Assembly: GCA_964395545.1 (NCBI GenBank)
Contig: CAYNAW010000001.1
Location: 1 to 64,000, forward strand
Direction: 5' to 3'
DNA: 64,000 nt
From: CAYGVX01 sp964395545
GTDB taxonomy: Archaea; Thermoproteota; Bathyarchaeia; Bathyarchaeales; SOJC01
In this document: in pieces, positions 25,749-34,003 of the stretch
Numbering within the stretch: the stretch's first letter is position 1
Layout: the number at the start of each line of letters is the position of its first letter
Translations under genes and position numbers: made by a program
Notes under the pieces: generated by a model
Database searches by the model: none
What the model was told of the DNA's origin: nothing
Seen by the model: the letters and a program-made list of their open reading frames with translations, nothing else

Positions 25749-26576
25749 ATGACTATCTTCGAGCTATTCTTCCTCCCGATTCTGGCGTTTCTGGTGGCGG
25801 TTATCGCGGCGATGCTGGGCATCGGTGGCGGAGTTTTCATCGTTCCTGCTCTACAATTGCTGCCGCTCAGCGTTGATTTCACGTCTCAGATGGCTGTGGG
25901 CACCAGCTTGACTATGATTGTTTTTACCTCGTTATCTTCTAGCGCGGGCTACTCGAGGCAGAAGAGGATCGACTACAAGATAGGACTACTCTTTGCCACC
26001 ACTACGATACCTGGCTCTCTTGCGGGCGCATACATTGCGGAAGCAATCTCTGAGGAGCTGCTCGTGCTGATTTTTGCTCTCTTCCTGGTCTACGTTGCTT
26101 CTCGTATGATTTTTCCGTTCAACTTTGGTCTTAAGTCGTTGATAACCCGCAAAGAATGTCCAATGCGACGGCTCACAGATTCAGAGGGCAGAGTTTTCGA
26201 GTATCATGAGGACTTGGTGCGTGGGTTGCCACTGAGCTTCTTTGCCGGGCTGTCCTCAGGGCTTTTGGGCATCGGCGGGGGGACTCTCATGGTCCCGATT
26301 TTGCACTTCGTCCTCTGCTTCCCTATGCACTTGGCAGTCGCCACCTCAGCCTTCACCATGATTTTCACTTCGATCTCTGGCGTGTCAACCCACTTTTCTT
26401 TGGGGAACGTTCAGCTTGAATACGGAATACTCCTCGGTGTCGGTGCCGTATTAGGCGCCCAGATAGGTGCCTACGTGGCTAAGCGCACTTCAAGCAAGAA
26501 TCTGCGACGGATTTTCGGCAGCGTTCTCGTCATCATCGGTTTGCGTATGATTCTGGAATTCCTCGGCTGGGCATGA
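25749..26576 (+). CDS. TauE/SafE-family membrane transporter
   Basis: A 275-residue membrane protein with two homologous halves, each opening with a glycine-rich helix: MLGIGGGVFIVPAL near residue 24 and LLGIGGGTLMVPIL near 175. This internal repeat and about eight transmembrane segments define the TauE/SafE (DUF81) exporter family, associated with sulfite, sulfoacetate and other organic anions. The start at ATG 25749 avoids a nine-residue extension from a TTG. The substrate cannot be predicted from this context. Confidence 0.88.
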   Translation: MTIFELFFLPILAFLVAVIAAMLGIGGGVFIVPALQLLPLSVDFTSQMAVGTSLTMIVFTSLSSSAGYSRQKRIDYKIGLLFATTTIPGSLAGAYIAEAISEELLVLIFALFLVYVASRMIFPFNFGLKSLITRKECPMRRLTDSEGRVFEYHEDLVRGLPLSFFAGLSSGLLGIGGGTLMVPILHFVLCFPMHLAVATSAFTMIFTSISGVSTHFSLGNVQLEYGILLGVGAVLGAQIGAYVAKRTSSKNLRRIFGSVLVIIGLRMILEFLGWA

Positions 26577-26637
26577 TGACGGGAGCATCTCTTATTTAGT
26601 CGTCAAAGGCACAATAGTTTGCGAAGGCGTGTTCCAT

Positions 26638-27066
26638 ATGCAGTCAAAAAGCTATGGTAGATTGCGGATATACTCTGACGGTGCTTCGCGAGGAAATCCC
26701 GGACCAGCGGCTATCGCTGTGAAAGTGTTGGACGAACGTGGGTTCGAGGTGAAGACCTTTTCCAAGTTTTTGGGGAAGCGAACGAACAATGAAGCAGAGT
26801 ACGAGGCGGTGATAGCAGCCTTGACGCTGGCAAGCACCCTGTCCAAAGGCTACGTGGACTGTTTCTTGGACAGCGAATTAGTCGTGAAGCAGCTAAACGG
26901 CGAGTATCGAGTCAAGAGTCCTCGTCTGGAGAATCTGTGGCTGGAGGTACGCCAGCTCCAGCAGCATTTCAAGCGGGTGACTTTTGGGCACGTTGTTAGG
27001 ATGGACAGGAACATAGAGGAAGTCGACGCGCAAGCAAACAGAGTGTTAGATGAGACGCTTAGCTGA
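26638..27066 (+). CDS. rnhA: Ribonuclease HI-type protein
   Basis: A 142-residue RNase H-fold protein. Catalytic positions are visible: Asp in YSDGASRGNPG, Glu in NNEAEYEA, Asp in LDSELVVKQLNG and a C-terminal Asp in VDAQANRVLD. These make up the DEDD metal site that cuts the RNA strand of RNA-DNA hybrids. Its short length and lack of an N-terminal hybrid-binding domain match the archaeal type I enzymes. ATG 26638 is preferred over ATG 26629. A CTTATTTAG TATA-like element lies about 45 bases upstream. Confidence 0.9.
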   Translation: MQSKSYGRLRIYSDGASRGNPGPAAIAVKVLDERGFEVKTFSKFLGKRTNNEAEYEAVIAALTLASTLSKGYVDCFLDSELVVKQLNGEYRVKSPRLENLWLEVRQLQQHFKRVTFGHVVRMDRNIEEVDAQANRVLDETLS

Positions 27067-27075
27067 CGCCTAAGA

Positions 27076-27084
27076 GTTAAATAG
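27076..27084 (+). promoter_or_regulatory. Putative TATA box for the CPBP protease gene
   Basis: GTTAAATAG lies 36-44 bases before ATG 27120. The predicted transcript would have a leader of about ten bases or none, consistent with the absence of a clear ribosome-binding site. Confidence 0.45.
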
Positions 27085-27119
27085 ACATAGCCCGTTCCAT
27101 TCGTAGCCAAGGACTGTTG

Positions 27120-28187
27120 ATGTTGGACTCGAAGTCGCCAGATCCGCTTCAGAAATTCCTGTTGTCCATCGTTCTAGCCGCCAGCCTCGTCATAGTCATA
27201 ACTTACCTGTTTTCGATGGGTCTCGGCATTCTAGTAGTCTTCTCTACCATAGAAGGTTTAGCGTTCAGCCGAAACCTCGTGTACCCTAGCCCCCTGCTGT
27301 TTATAGACATTGGAGTACCCGTGAACGCAGGCTTGTACTTCCTCTTTCTCTGGTGGATCTTCGTCCTCTGCTTCGCAGCGGCCCTGAAGTATCGGGAAAG
27401 CCTCGCCAGCCGACTTCGAAAGGCGGTCTCAGGCACTGAGGGTGTTAGTCTTTTTCGAAACAACTTGATAGCCATGCCCGTAATAGCATCCATGCTGCTG
27501 GTGGCTGTAATGATGCTGCACCTTCTGCAAACAAGCGGCGGAATTCCCACCGGCCAGCCTAATCAGACTGAGCCCTTCCTAGACTTGTTAATGTTCTCGC
27601 AGGCACCGCTGGCTGAAGAACTGGTTTTCCGTATAATACCCATAGGTGCTTTCCTCGTGACCTACATCCCCCTTGCCGGGAGAAACGTCATGCTGACGTT
27701 TACGTCGAGGCAAAGACTGAAAATGTCCATTCTCTCCATCGCGTTTCCTGACAAGGCGAAGGAGTTGCTGGGGCTGAAGAACATAAATGAGAATGGACTG
27801 CGGGGCGGCATTGTCTGGGGAGAGTGGGTCATGGTTGGGCTGACGGCTTTCCTCTTCGGAGTTGCCCACTACCTCGGCGGCTGGGAAATTGGAAAAATCT
27901 CCCAAGCAACCCTAACCGGCGCGGTGTTCGGTGTGGCCTATCTTTACTACGGCATCCAAGCGCCGATTCTGCTCCACTGGTACTTCAACTACTACTTTAC
28001 TGTTTTCGACCTTTCGCTAGACTATCTTGCCAGCATGGACTTCACATCTATCGTTTGGCTGGCAAACCTTTCCTTCGGAATCTTCCTTTGGCTTGCAGTT
28101 TTGACTTTCGGCGCCTTAGCCCTTACTAAAGGGTCCAAAGGGGCTTCTCAGCCAGCGCAGCCTCCTCCCCCTCCTCCGCCTTTTTAG
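27120..28187 (+). CDS. CPBP-family intramembrane glutamic protease
   Basis: A 355-residue multi-pass membrane protein. The CPBP (CAAX protease and bacteriocin-processing) signature is split as usual: AEELVFRII near residue 170 supplies the catalytic glutamates and arginine, FGVAHYLGG near 250 the first histidine, and LLHWYFNYY near 295 the second. The protein ends in a proline tail (QPPPPPPPF). Related enzymes cut within the membrane, including the Rce1 prenyl-protein protease, but archaeal substrates are unknown. Start ATG 27120 is chosen over the TTG at 27117. Confidence 0.88.
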   Translation: MLDSKSPDPLQKFLLSIVLAASLVIVITYLFSMGLGILVVFSTIEGLAFSRNLVYPSPLLFIDIGVPVNAGLYFLFLWWIFVLCFAAALKYRESLASRLRKAVSGTEGVSLFRNNLIAMPVIASMLLVAVMMLHLLQTSGGIPTGQPNQTEPFLDLLMFSQAPLAEELVFRIIPIGAFLVTYIPLAGRNVMLTFTSRQRLKMSILSIAFPDKAKELLGLKNINENGLRGGIVWGEWVMVGLTAFLFGVAHYLGGWEIGKISQATLTGAVFGVAYLYYGIQAPILLHWYFNYYFTVFDLSLDYLASMDFTSIVWLANLSFGIFLWLAVLTFGALALTKGSKGASQPAQPPPPPPPF

Positions 28188-28192
28188 TTACC

Positions 28193-29491
28193 CTAGCTTA
28201 TGTTCCGATGAACCAACGTGTCAAGTAAGCCTGCAACATCTACGACAGTCTGTTGTCTGCTCTTCATGTCCCGCAGAACAACCTTTCCCTCCTCCAGCTC
28301 TTTAGGACCAAGAATAACTGCATACTCAGCTTTTCGTCTGTCGGCGTTCTGCAGCGCCCGAGAAACAGTACGTCCCATGACTTCGACCTCCACATCCACA
28401 CCTTTCTCTCTCAGCTTCAGGGCAATCGCCAAGGCTCTGGGGGCCGCCTCTTCGCCGATGGGAATGACTGACACTAACTGCTTAACGATCACGGGCTGAG
28501 CATTCTGCTTCTCCATCGCTAGGAAGATTCTGTCCAGCCCGTGGGCGACGCCGACGGCTGGGGTAGGCTCGCCGCCGAAGATTTCCACCAGTCTGTCATA
28601 TCTGCCTCCGCCTCCCAGTGAGACGTCCATTTCGGACACGAGCACCTCGAAAATCATTCCGGTATAATACTCCAGTCCGCGGGCGAACCCCGTCTCTAGC
28701 GACAAGTCAAACTTCACCCCACTTTCCTCGCATAGTTCCAGGATTCGTTGCAGGTTCTCCACTGCCGTCACGGCGCTCACATAGTCTCTCAGCTTCTTCT
28801 TGATAGGAGGCAAGAGTTTGGAGGCGTCCTTTCCCTTGGCCTCGAAAATAGCCTTCAAGGTGTCTTTGGCCTTCGCTGAAACCCCAAAGTCTTCGGCGGT
28901 TCTGAGCGCTTCGTCCCATCGCTTGGTGTCGAGAAGCTGCATGACTACGTTCTGTTTTTCCTCCTCGACCCCTTCTTCCTTCAAGAGTCCACGCACGATG
29001 CCCACGTGGCCCACTTTGAACCAGTAGCTGCGTAGTCCGACTTTCTGCATGAGATGATTCGTCAAGGCGAGGACTTCCACGTCTGCCTCTGGTTTGTTGC
29101 TGCCGATTACTTCAAAGTTTGACTGCCAGAACTCTCGGTAGCGTCCAAACTGTGGCTCATCATAGCGATACAGCGTGCCGGACGAGAATAGCCTCAGGGG
29201 TTTGGGTTCGTTACGAAGAGTTGTCGCCATCAGTCGAGCGATAGAAGCCGTAAATTCTGGTCTTAAGGCAACTCGGCGACCGCCCAAGTCGTTGAACGCA
29301 TACATACGTGTCTTGATTTCTTCTCCAGACTTCGCTGTCAACAGCTCGTAACTCTCAACGATCGGCGTGACCACTTCCTCGAAGCCGTAGAGTCTCGCAA
29401 CCTCCTTTGCAGCAGCTTCGACGAACCTGAGCTGCTCCGCTTCGGACGGCAGAAAATCCCGCATGCCCCTAACTGTCTGAAACTTGGACAA
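28193..29491 (-). CDS. hisS: Histidyl-tRNA synthetase
   Basis: A 432-residue class II synthetase. Motif 1 lies in VRGMRDFLPSEAEQ and the following helix, motif 2 in GTLYRYDEPQFGRYREFWQ, and motif 3 in GVAHGLDRIFLA. The HisA signature LETGFARGLEYYTGMIFE that binds histidine is near residue 255. A C-terminal anticodon-binding domain (about 330-425) follows. Length and motifs are complete. EndA lies 15 bases upstream on the same strand. Confidence 0.96.
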   Translation of the reverse strand: MSKFQTVRGMRDFLPSEAEQLRFVEAAAKEVARLYGFEEVVTPIVESYELLTAKSGEEIKTRMYAFNDLGGRRVALRPEFTASIARLMATTLRNEPKPLRLFSSGTLYRYDEPQFGRYREFWQSNFEVIGSNKPEADVEVLALTNHLMQKVGLRSYWFKVGHVGIVRGLLKEEGVEEEKQNVVMQLLDTKRWDEALRTAEDFGVSAKAKDTLKAIFEAKGKDASKLLPPIKKKLRDYVSAVTAVENLQRILELCEESGVKFDLSLETGFARGLEYYTGMIFEVLVSEMDVSLGGGGRYDRLVEIFGGEPTPAVGVAHGLDRIFLAMEKQNAQPVIVKQLVSVIPIGEEAAPRALAIALKLREKGVDVEVEVMGRTVSRALQNADRRKAEYAVILGPKELEEGKVVLRDMKSRQQTVVDVAGLLDTLVHRNIS

Positions 29492-29506
29492 TGTAACGCC
29501 CCCATC

Positions 29507-30037
29507 CTACCATTCTTTCGTGGTTAACTTTGAAAGCGTGTAATAAACGATTTCTCCGCGGCGGTTCACAACTGCCAATACTAACGTCTTCTTCAAGCTT
29601 TGCACGTGCTTCAGCACACGGGCAAGCTCCTTCGCGGTCACGGGCTTTCCTTCCTGTAGTCCGAAGACGAGATAGGGCGCTGTGGCTTTCCCGTACTCTC
29701 CCCGGTCGTAGACGCGGAAGTCGATTCCCAACCCGAAGCCTTCTCTCACGACGTAGCCGCGGCTTCTCAAATCTCGATAGATCAAATACTTCATCCAAAC
29801 ATTCTCTTCTGCGAGTTCGACCTCGTGCAACAGCTCTTGAAATCCCAAAGGCTTCTTCGACTTTCCACTAAAGACGTCAAGCACCCCCTTACTCTGGAGG
29901 AATAATGCCTCGTAGAAACTCAAGACTGGTTTTGTGCCTTCGAGGGTTCCGTAACCACGGGAGGCGAGACTTGCAGAGTCCTCTGCAGACGAGACTGTGA
30001 CGTCTTCTTTCGAGAGCAAGCCCTTGATCTTCTTCAT
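29507..30037 (-). CDS. endA: tRNA-splicing endonuclease EndA
   Basis: A 176-residue protein with the two-domain EndA layout. The catalytic domain (from about 85) contains WMKYLIYRDLRSRGYVV, then GIDFRVYDRGEYG with the conserved tyrosine, and LARVLKHVQSLKKTLVLAVV, which carries the histidine and lysine. The enzyme cuts bulge-helix-bulge introns from archaeal tRNA. The size is that of the homotetramer/heterotetramer type. ATG 30037 was chosen because the longer frame to 30103 adds 22 atypical residues. It is followed by hisS, probably in one transcript. Confidence 0.88.
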   Translation of the reverse strand: MKKIKGLLSKEDVTVSSAEDSASLASRGYGTLEGTKPVLSFYEALFLQSKGVLDVFSGKSKKPLGFQELLHEVELAEENVWMKYLIYRDLRSRGYVVREGFGLGIDFRVYDRGEYGKATAPYLVFGLQEGKPVTAKELARVLKHVQSLKKTLVLAVVNRRGEIVYYTLSKLTTKEW

Positions 30038-30146
30038 TTCGAACGTTCTGGCGTCTTCGCCTGATTGTCTGTTTTCACTCAAAGCCGAGTCCCGCCGATG
30101 CAAGCATTAGGATAGCATTGTAGATCAAGAGGATATATAATTAGTC

Positions 30147-31160
30147 TTAGGCTTGCGCGAGTTTCTTGAAAGCTGGGGGAGTTAGCACGCCTTCTTCGCA
30201 GATTATTCCAGTTACGTACCGCATGGGTGTGCTGTCGAAGGCTGGGTTCAAGGCCGGCACTCCTCTGGGGGCGATTTGTCTGCCGTGGAACTTGACGACT
30301 TCGTTCATGCTTCGCTCTTCGATAGTTACGTTCCTTGCCAGCCGGTTCAGGTCGAAAGTGGATTTCGGAGCTGCAACGTAGAATGGAACGTGGTGTTCAT
30401 GGGCTAAGACAGCTATCGTGTATGTGCCGATCTTGTTGAACACAGCATCCTTCACTATCCTGTCCGCCCCCACGACAACTTTCTGCACCATCTTCTTTGC
30501 CATGACATAGCCTACCATGCTATCAGTAATCAACGTGACCGGGATGCGGTCGTGGTGCAACTCGTAGGCCGTTAGCCTTGCGCCTTGGAGCAGAGGACGG
30601 GTTTCAGTGGCGATAATCTTAATCTTCTTATTCTTTTCCCAAGCAGTTCTCAGCACTCCCAAAGCCGTGCCATAGTCAACCGTTGCCAAGCTGCCCGCGT
30701 TACAATGGGTCAGTATCGTGTCGCCGTTCTCTATGAGGGCTGCACCGTGGTGACCGATTCGTCGATTGACTTCAACGTCTTCGGTGGCTATCCTCTTAGC
30801 CTCCTCAACCACCTCCTTCACAACATCTGCGACATCTGTTCTCCTCCGTGCCTTCCTCAACACTCTGTCTATTGCCCAAGTAAGATTGACGGCGGTGGGT
30901 CGGGTTTCCTTCAAAACCTTTGCAGAGGCTACCAGCTCCTTCAAGAGCTGTTGTTTCTCCTTCGCTTTTGAGTGGTAGGCTGTTAGAGCAAGGGCGTAGG
31001 CCGCGGCGGCTCCTATTAATGGTGCTCCACGTATCCTGAGGGTTTTGACCGCTTCCGTAACCTGATCGCTGTTCTTCATCTCTAGAAGGACTGCTCGACT
31101 GGGCAGTTTAGTCTGGTCAACCGTCGTGACGACGCCGTTTTTCCATTCAATCGTCCTCAT
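30147..31160 (-). CDS. mtnA: Methylthioribose-1-phosphate isomerase (eIF2B-like family)
   Basis: A 337-residue protein of the eIF2B-alpha-like isomerase family. The motifs RGAPLIGAAAAYALA near residue 46, LTHCNAGSLATVDYGTALG near 150 and GADRIVKDAVFNKIGT near 232 are those of MtnA, where the Cys and Asp are catalytic. MtnA converts 5-methylthioribose 1-phosphate to the ribulose form in methionine salvage. Some archaeal homologues act instead on ribose 1,5-bisphosphate in AMP breakdown, but the CNAGSLAT motif favours MtnA. ATG 31160 is preferred over GTG 31175. It follows a phosphoribosyltransferase-type regulator by about 27 bases. Confidence 0.85.
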   Translation of the reverse strand: MRTIEWKNGVVTTVDQTKLPSRAVLLEMKNSDQVTEAVKTLRIRGAPLIGAAAAYALALTAYHSKAKEKQQLLKELVASAKVLKETRPTAVNLTWAIDRVLRKARRRTDVADVVKEVVEEAKRIATEDVEVNRRIGHHGAALIENGDTILTHCNAGSLATVDYGTALGVLRTAWEKNKKIKIIATETRPLLQGARLTAYELHHDRIPVTLITDSMVGYVMAKKMVQKVVVGADRIVKDAVFNKIGTYTIAVLAHEHHVPFYVAAPKSTFDLNRLARNVTIEERSMNEVVKFHGRQIAPRGVPALNPAFDSTPMRYVTGIICEEGVLTPPAFKKLAQA

Positions 31161-31187
31161 TCGGAGAGCTCTCACGTAAGTTACATG

Positions 31188-31934
31188 TTACGATCTAGGT
31201 GTTTTTGCCGGGAGGAGTAGTTTGGTTACGACTTCCACAGGGCAGTCTTTTGGGAGATTTAGTTCCTTCTGCCAAGTCTCTCCGATAGCTATGAGCGTGA
31301 AGACGCCGGAAAGCTCCGCTTTGGCTTTGCGAACGAGGTTTATCAACGCGTTCTGGGTCTCACCCGTCTTTATCATGTCATCCACTATGAGTACGCTGTC
31401 CCGTCGTTTGATTGAATTCTTCGGAATGTACAGTGTCATAGTAACCCCAGAGTCCCGAAGGACATAGGTTTCTTCGAGAAAGGCAGGGACTCCGACTTCC
31501 TTGTTCCACTTGGCAATAACGAGGTTGATGCCCAACTGGTTAGCCACCAAGGTTCCTAAGGGGATGCCATCCACGGCAGCCGTCAAGACCTTCGTCACTC
31601 GCTTCCCCGCAAAGGTGGCTAGGGCATGATGGGCTGCTTGGCGCAGAATGTTATAGTCCGTCACGATCTCAGTGTTGTCAAAGTAACCGTCGCTGTTGAA
31701 GTATATCTTTCTATGTAACTCAACCTCCAACCCCACCATCTTCCTCAAGATCTTCCACAGTTGGCGTGCTCTCGCAACGTTGGGCAAAACATGTCCCTTC
31801 GCGTACCTACTTAGCACGGTGACGGGCAAGCCAGTCTTAGAGGACAATTCTCGGTAGGTGTGTTGTCTCTTAGCAGTTCGGAGCAACTCGATTGTCATGA
31901 GCCTCAGCTTAAGGTCTTCCGCATGCGTACTCAT
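31188..31934 (-). CDS. GfcR-like regulator: helix-turn-helix plus phosphoribosyltransferase domain
   Basis: A 248-residue protein. Residues about 5-65 form a helix-turn-helix (YRELSSKTGLPVTVLSRYAKG). The rest is a type I phosphoribosyltransferase fold with the PRPP loop VLIVDDMIKTGETQNA near residue 185. This is the architecture of archaeal GfcR-type transcription factors, where the catalytic domain senses a phosphosugar or nucleotide. The start is ATG 31934, which has GAAAGG upstream and lies below the TATA box at about 31966-31977; the longer frame to 31964 would begin before the predicted transcription start. The next gene is mtnA, suggesting it controls a pentose-phosphate or salvage pathway. 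Confidence 0.82.
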   Translation of the reverse strand: MSTHAEDLKLRLMTIELLRTAKRQHTYRELSSKTGLPVTVLSRYAKGHVLPNVARARQLWKILRKMVGLEVELHRKIYFNSDGYFDNTEIVTDYNILRQAAHHALATFAGKRVTKVLTAAVDGIPLGTLVANQLGINLVIAKWNKEVGVPAFLEETYVLRDSGVTMTLYIPKNSIKRRDSVLIVDDMIKTGETQNALINLVRKAKAELSGVFTLIAIGETWQKELNLPKDCPVEVVTKLLLPAKTPRS

Positions 31935-31965
31935 CCTTTCAACCCTTCCATTAAACACTAACAAG

Positions 31966-31977
31966 TTAAATATTAAA
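31966..31977 (-). promoter_or_regulatory. Putative TATA box for the regulator-mtnA operon
   Basis: The minus strand reads TTTAATATTTAA, 32-43 bases before ATG 31934. It decides the start codon of the regulator gene, since transcription would begin near 31945. Confidence 0.55.
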
Positions 31978-32088
31978 GTTACAGTCCACTATTTTTGACT
32001 AAACAGGATTTAAAAGTTCCGTCTCCACACGAACAGGAATTATCCAACAAGCAACAAATCTTTTCCTATGTCGTTCTTTCCGCGTGCG

Positions 32089-32856
32089 CTACAGGTACGG
32101 CGATTGTTTTCCGTAGTGGTAGGCGCACGTCACGCAGTCAAAGATGTCGATGATGCCCCACCCGGGCGCGATGTCGGCGTTTTGGCTCCAGTCAACATCG
32201 CCTTCGCGGCACCCGTAGCGTGAACCGACGGCAACAATATCGTGGATATCGACGACTCCATCCCTATTGACATCTGGCGATGCCAGCGCACAGATCGTGA
32301 CGTTGCCAAATTCTCGACCGTGAACCAGCGGACAGGCATAGCTCGGAGCGAGAAAGCTGTCAAACTTCACTGGCAAGGTGATCGCCGCAGGAGGCTCGAT
32401 GGGCTGCAGCTTGACCGCGAAAATGATCTCGAAGATTGTTCCGTCACCGCTGGTGCCCTGACCAGAGAGCGTGGCCATGGCCAGCCAATACGTTCCCGCA
32501 GTCGCGTTGACTTCATCCTTCACGATGAAAATCGGCTCGCGAAGGACCCCGTCAGCGTAGTGCTCTACCGGGGCCTTTACGAGGTGACTCACGTATTCGA
32601 GATAGGTCACGTTCCAGTATAGCCTTACTTCCAAACCGTATAGAGCCCACCCGCCCGTGGGGACGTTGTAGACCTTCACCGCCAGCATGAATTGGTCGCC
32701 GACGCACTTGTTCCCGCGTGAGCCCACAGTTACCGAGGCAGGCTCAATCTTCACAACTGTGCCTCCCGGTCCACACTCTCCCCGGACAAGGTTGTTCACT
32801 AGTAATGAGCCGTTGAGAAGCGAGAAGAGGACCAGGGCAGCAATAATCCGTTTCAT
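32089..32856 (-). CDS. Secreted cohesin-like and dockerin-like protein
   Basis: A 255-residue exported protein. Residues 1-25 form a signal peptide (MKRIIAALVLFSLLNG). Residues about 30-175 read like a cohesin beta-sandwich: KCVGDQFMLAVKVYNVPTGG, LYGLEVRLYWNVTYLEYV, then GTIFEIIFAVKL. The last ~60 residues are a type I dockerin with two calcium-loop repeats: DVNRDGVVDIHDIVAVGSRYG and a second ending IDIFDCVTCAYHYG. Cohesin and dockerin bind each other in bacterial cellulosomes; archaeal versions exist but their role is unclear. ATG 32856 is chosen since it starts the signal peptide directly; a longer frame reaches 32931. A second dockerin protein is at 54.7 kb. Confidence 0.75.
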   Translation of the reverse strand: MKRIIAALVLFSLLNGSLLVNNLVRGECGPGGTVVKIEPASVTVGSRGNKCVGDQFMLAVKVYNVPTGGWALYGLEVRLYWNVTYLEYVSHLVKAPVEHYADGVLREPIFIVKDEVNATAGTYWLAMATLSGQGTSGDGTIFEIIFAVKLQPIEPPAAITLPVKFDSFLAPSYACPLVHGREFGNVTICALASPDVNRDGVVDIHDIVAVGSRYGCREGDVDWSQNADIAPGWGIIDIFDCVTCAYHYGKQSPYL

Positions 32857-33258
32857 ACTCTCTTCACATATAGAGACGGCGCGCCTGTGTCCTATCAGTC
32901 TTTCGGCAATCAAGATGCGTACGCGTTCCATAAACGCAGCCGCTTCAGAGAAAAAGGGAAGGCGTGGGAGATGTCACCACTCTGAATCGTAGTAAATCTG
33001 TTTTGTGCAAGATCTAGGCGCAAGCCTGCAGTCCGCTCGGATGCGGCTTAACGCGGCCTTCTAAACCGTTCTTGGCGCACGCACGTAGACCCCTTTTTGG
33101 ATTGGGCGAGCTTTGGATGGAAAGCTTGAATTCGGCTGATTCAACGTTGTATTCAAGTTCGACTGCTACTCAAACTCAAAATGGGAGCCTGTGCTTATGG
33201 AAACTGAGGCAAAGCCCGCCGGCACCCCGCCACCTTGGGGCTTAGAGTGCGATGGTGA
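32857..33258. other. 402-base region without a recognised gene
   Basis: No frame gives a convincing protein beyond the extension of the dockerin gene. The stretch 33010-33250 is mixed in composition, with a GC-rich segment near 33215-33240 (CCCGCCGGCACCCCGCC) just ahead of the 3' end of tRNA-Arg. I see no further tRNA or known RNA fold. Confidence 0.4.
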
Positions 33259-33336
33259 TGGCGGGCCCGCTGGGATTTGAACCCAGGACCCCCGGCTTAG
33301 AGGGCCGATGCGCTATCCGTCCTGCGCCACGGGCCC
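33259..33336 (-). tRNA. tRNA-Arg (anticodon TCT)
   Basis: On the minus strand the acceptor GGGCCCG (33336-33330) pairs with CGGGCCC (33269-33263), with discriminator G and an encoded CCA (33261-33259). The D arm has GCGC/GCGC, the anticodon stem TCGGC/GCCGG encloses loop CCTCTAA with anticodon TCT (reads AGA), and the T arm is CTGGG-TTCAAAT-CCCAG. No intron is seen. Confidence 0.93.
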
Positions 33337-33480
33337 TTGTGGACAATAAGGAGAAGTGCATAATAATATGCTTTTTCGCAGTTGCTTAATAAGGAGTTAG
33401 TGGAGGTTAATTCCGCAAACGTTTATATGGATAGTCAAAACTTAAATCTTCCTCTGGAGACTATATATTAGGGGAAGGCT

Positions 33481-33849
33481 ATGTCCGAGGTTAGGCAGAT
33501 TCCCATCCCCTTGAGCAACTATCTTGGTCTAATAGAAAGGAAGCAGAGCCCCTATTACGATTTGATTCTCTTCATCTTGGCTGACATGGAGCGAACCTAC
33601 AAAGGGGCACCTTACAATGGAGTGATTTACACGATTAACCCGAGGCAGCTAAAGGAAGAGGTAGACAAGAAAATTCCGAACGACAAGCTGACGCCTATTA
33701 ATATCAGCCGGACAGTCTTAGCCCTCATGTATGGGAGTAGGTTAAAGAAGGATAAGGACTACTACGTCACCACCAGTTCAGGGGGACGCAAGAACTACCA
33801 CATCAAAGTGACTCCCAGCGTCTTGTCGTCGCTACAGATGCATCGCTGA
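33481..33849 (+). CDS. Small winged-helix-like protein of unknown function
   Basis: A 122-residue protein I do not recognise. The body has three helices (NYLGLIERKQSPYYDLILFIL; NPRQLKEEVDKKI; PINISRTVLALMYG) followed by a beta-hairpin-like segment (DYYVTTSSGGRKNYHIKVTP), which fits a DNA-binding winged helix. ATG 33481 is preceded by AGGGGAAGG. AT-rich elements CTTAAATCT (33441-33449) and TTTATATGG (33422-33430) are candidate promoters. It stands alone, divergent from tRNA-Arg. Confidence 0.65.
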   Translation: MSEVRQIPIPLSNYLGLIERKQSPYYDLILFILADMERTYKGAPYNGVIYTINPRQLKEEVDKKIPNDKLTPINISRTVLALMYGSRLKKDKDYYVTTSSGGRKNYHIKVTPSVLSSLQMHR

Positions 33850-34003
33850 CATCCAATCTGCACCTGTGTCAAGATCGGCGGCTTGAATGATAAATCGTTG
33901 TCTCAGTTGTTGTTGGCAAGCATCTCTCGAGGCAAACTTGGACAGCACCTTCGCGCGCGCAAGCAACTTGGAGGGTTCTTTAGTCGTTGGACAACCCGCG
34001 GGG

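Noticed and set aside
33010..33258. A possible extra RNA gene beside tRNA-Arg
   Set aside because: GC-rich clusters are present, but no cloverleaf, box C/D pair of proper spacing or other known fold could be drawn.
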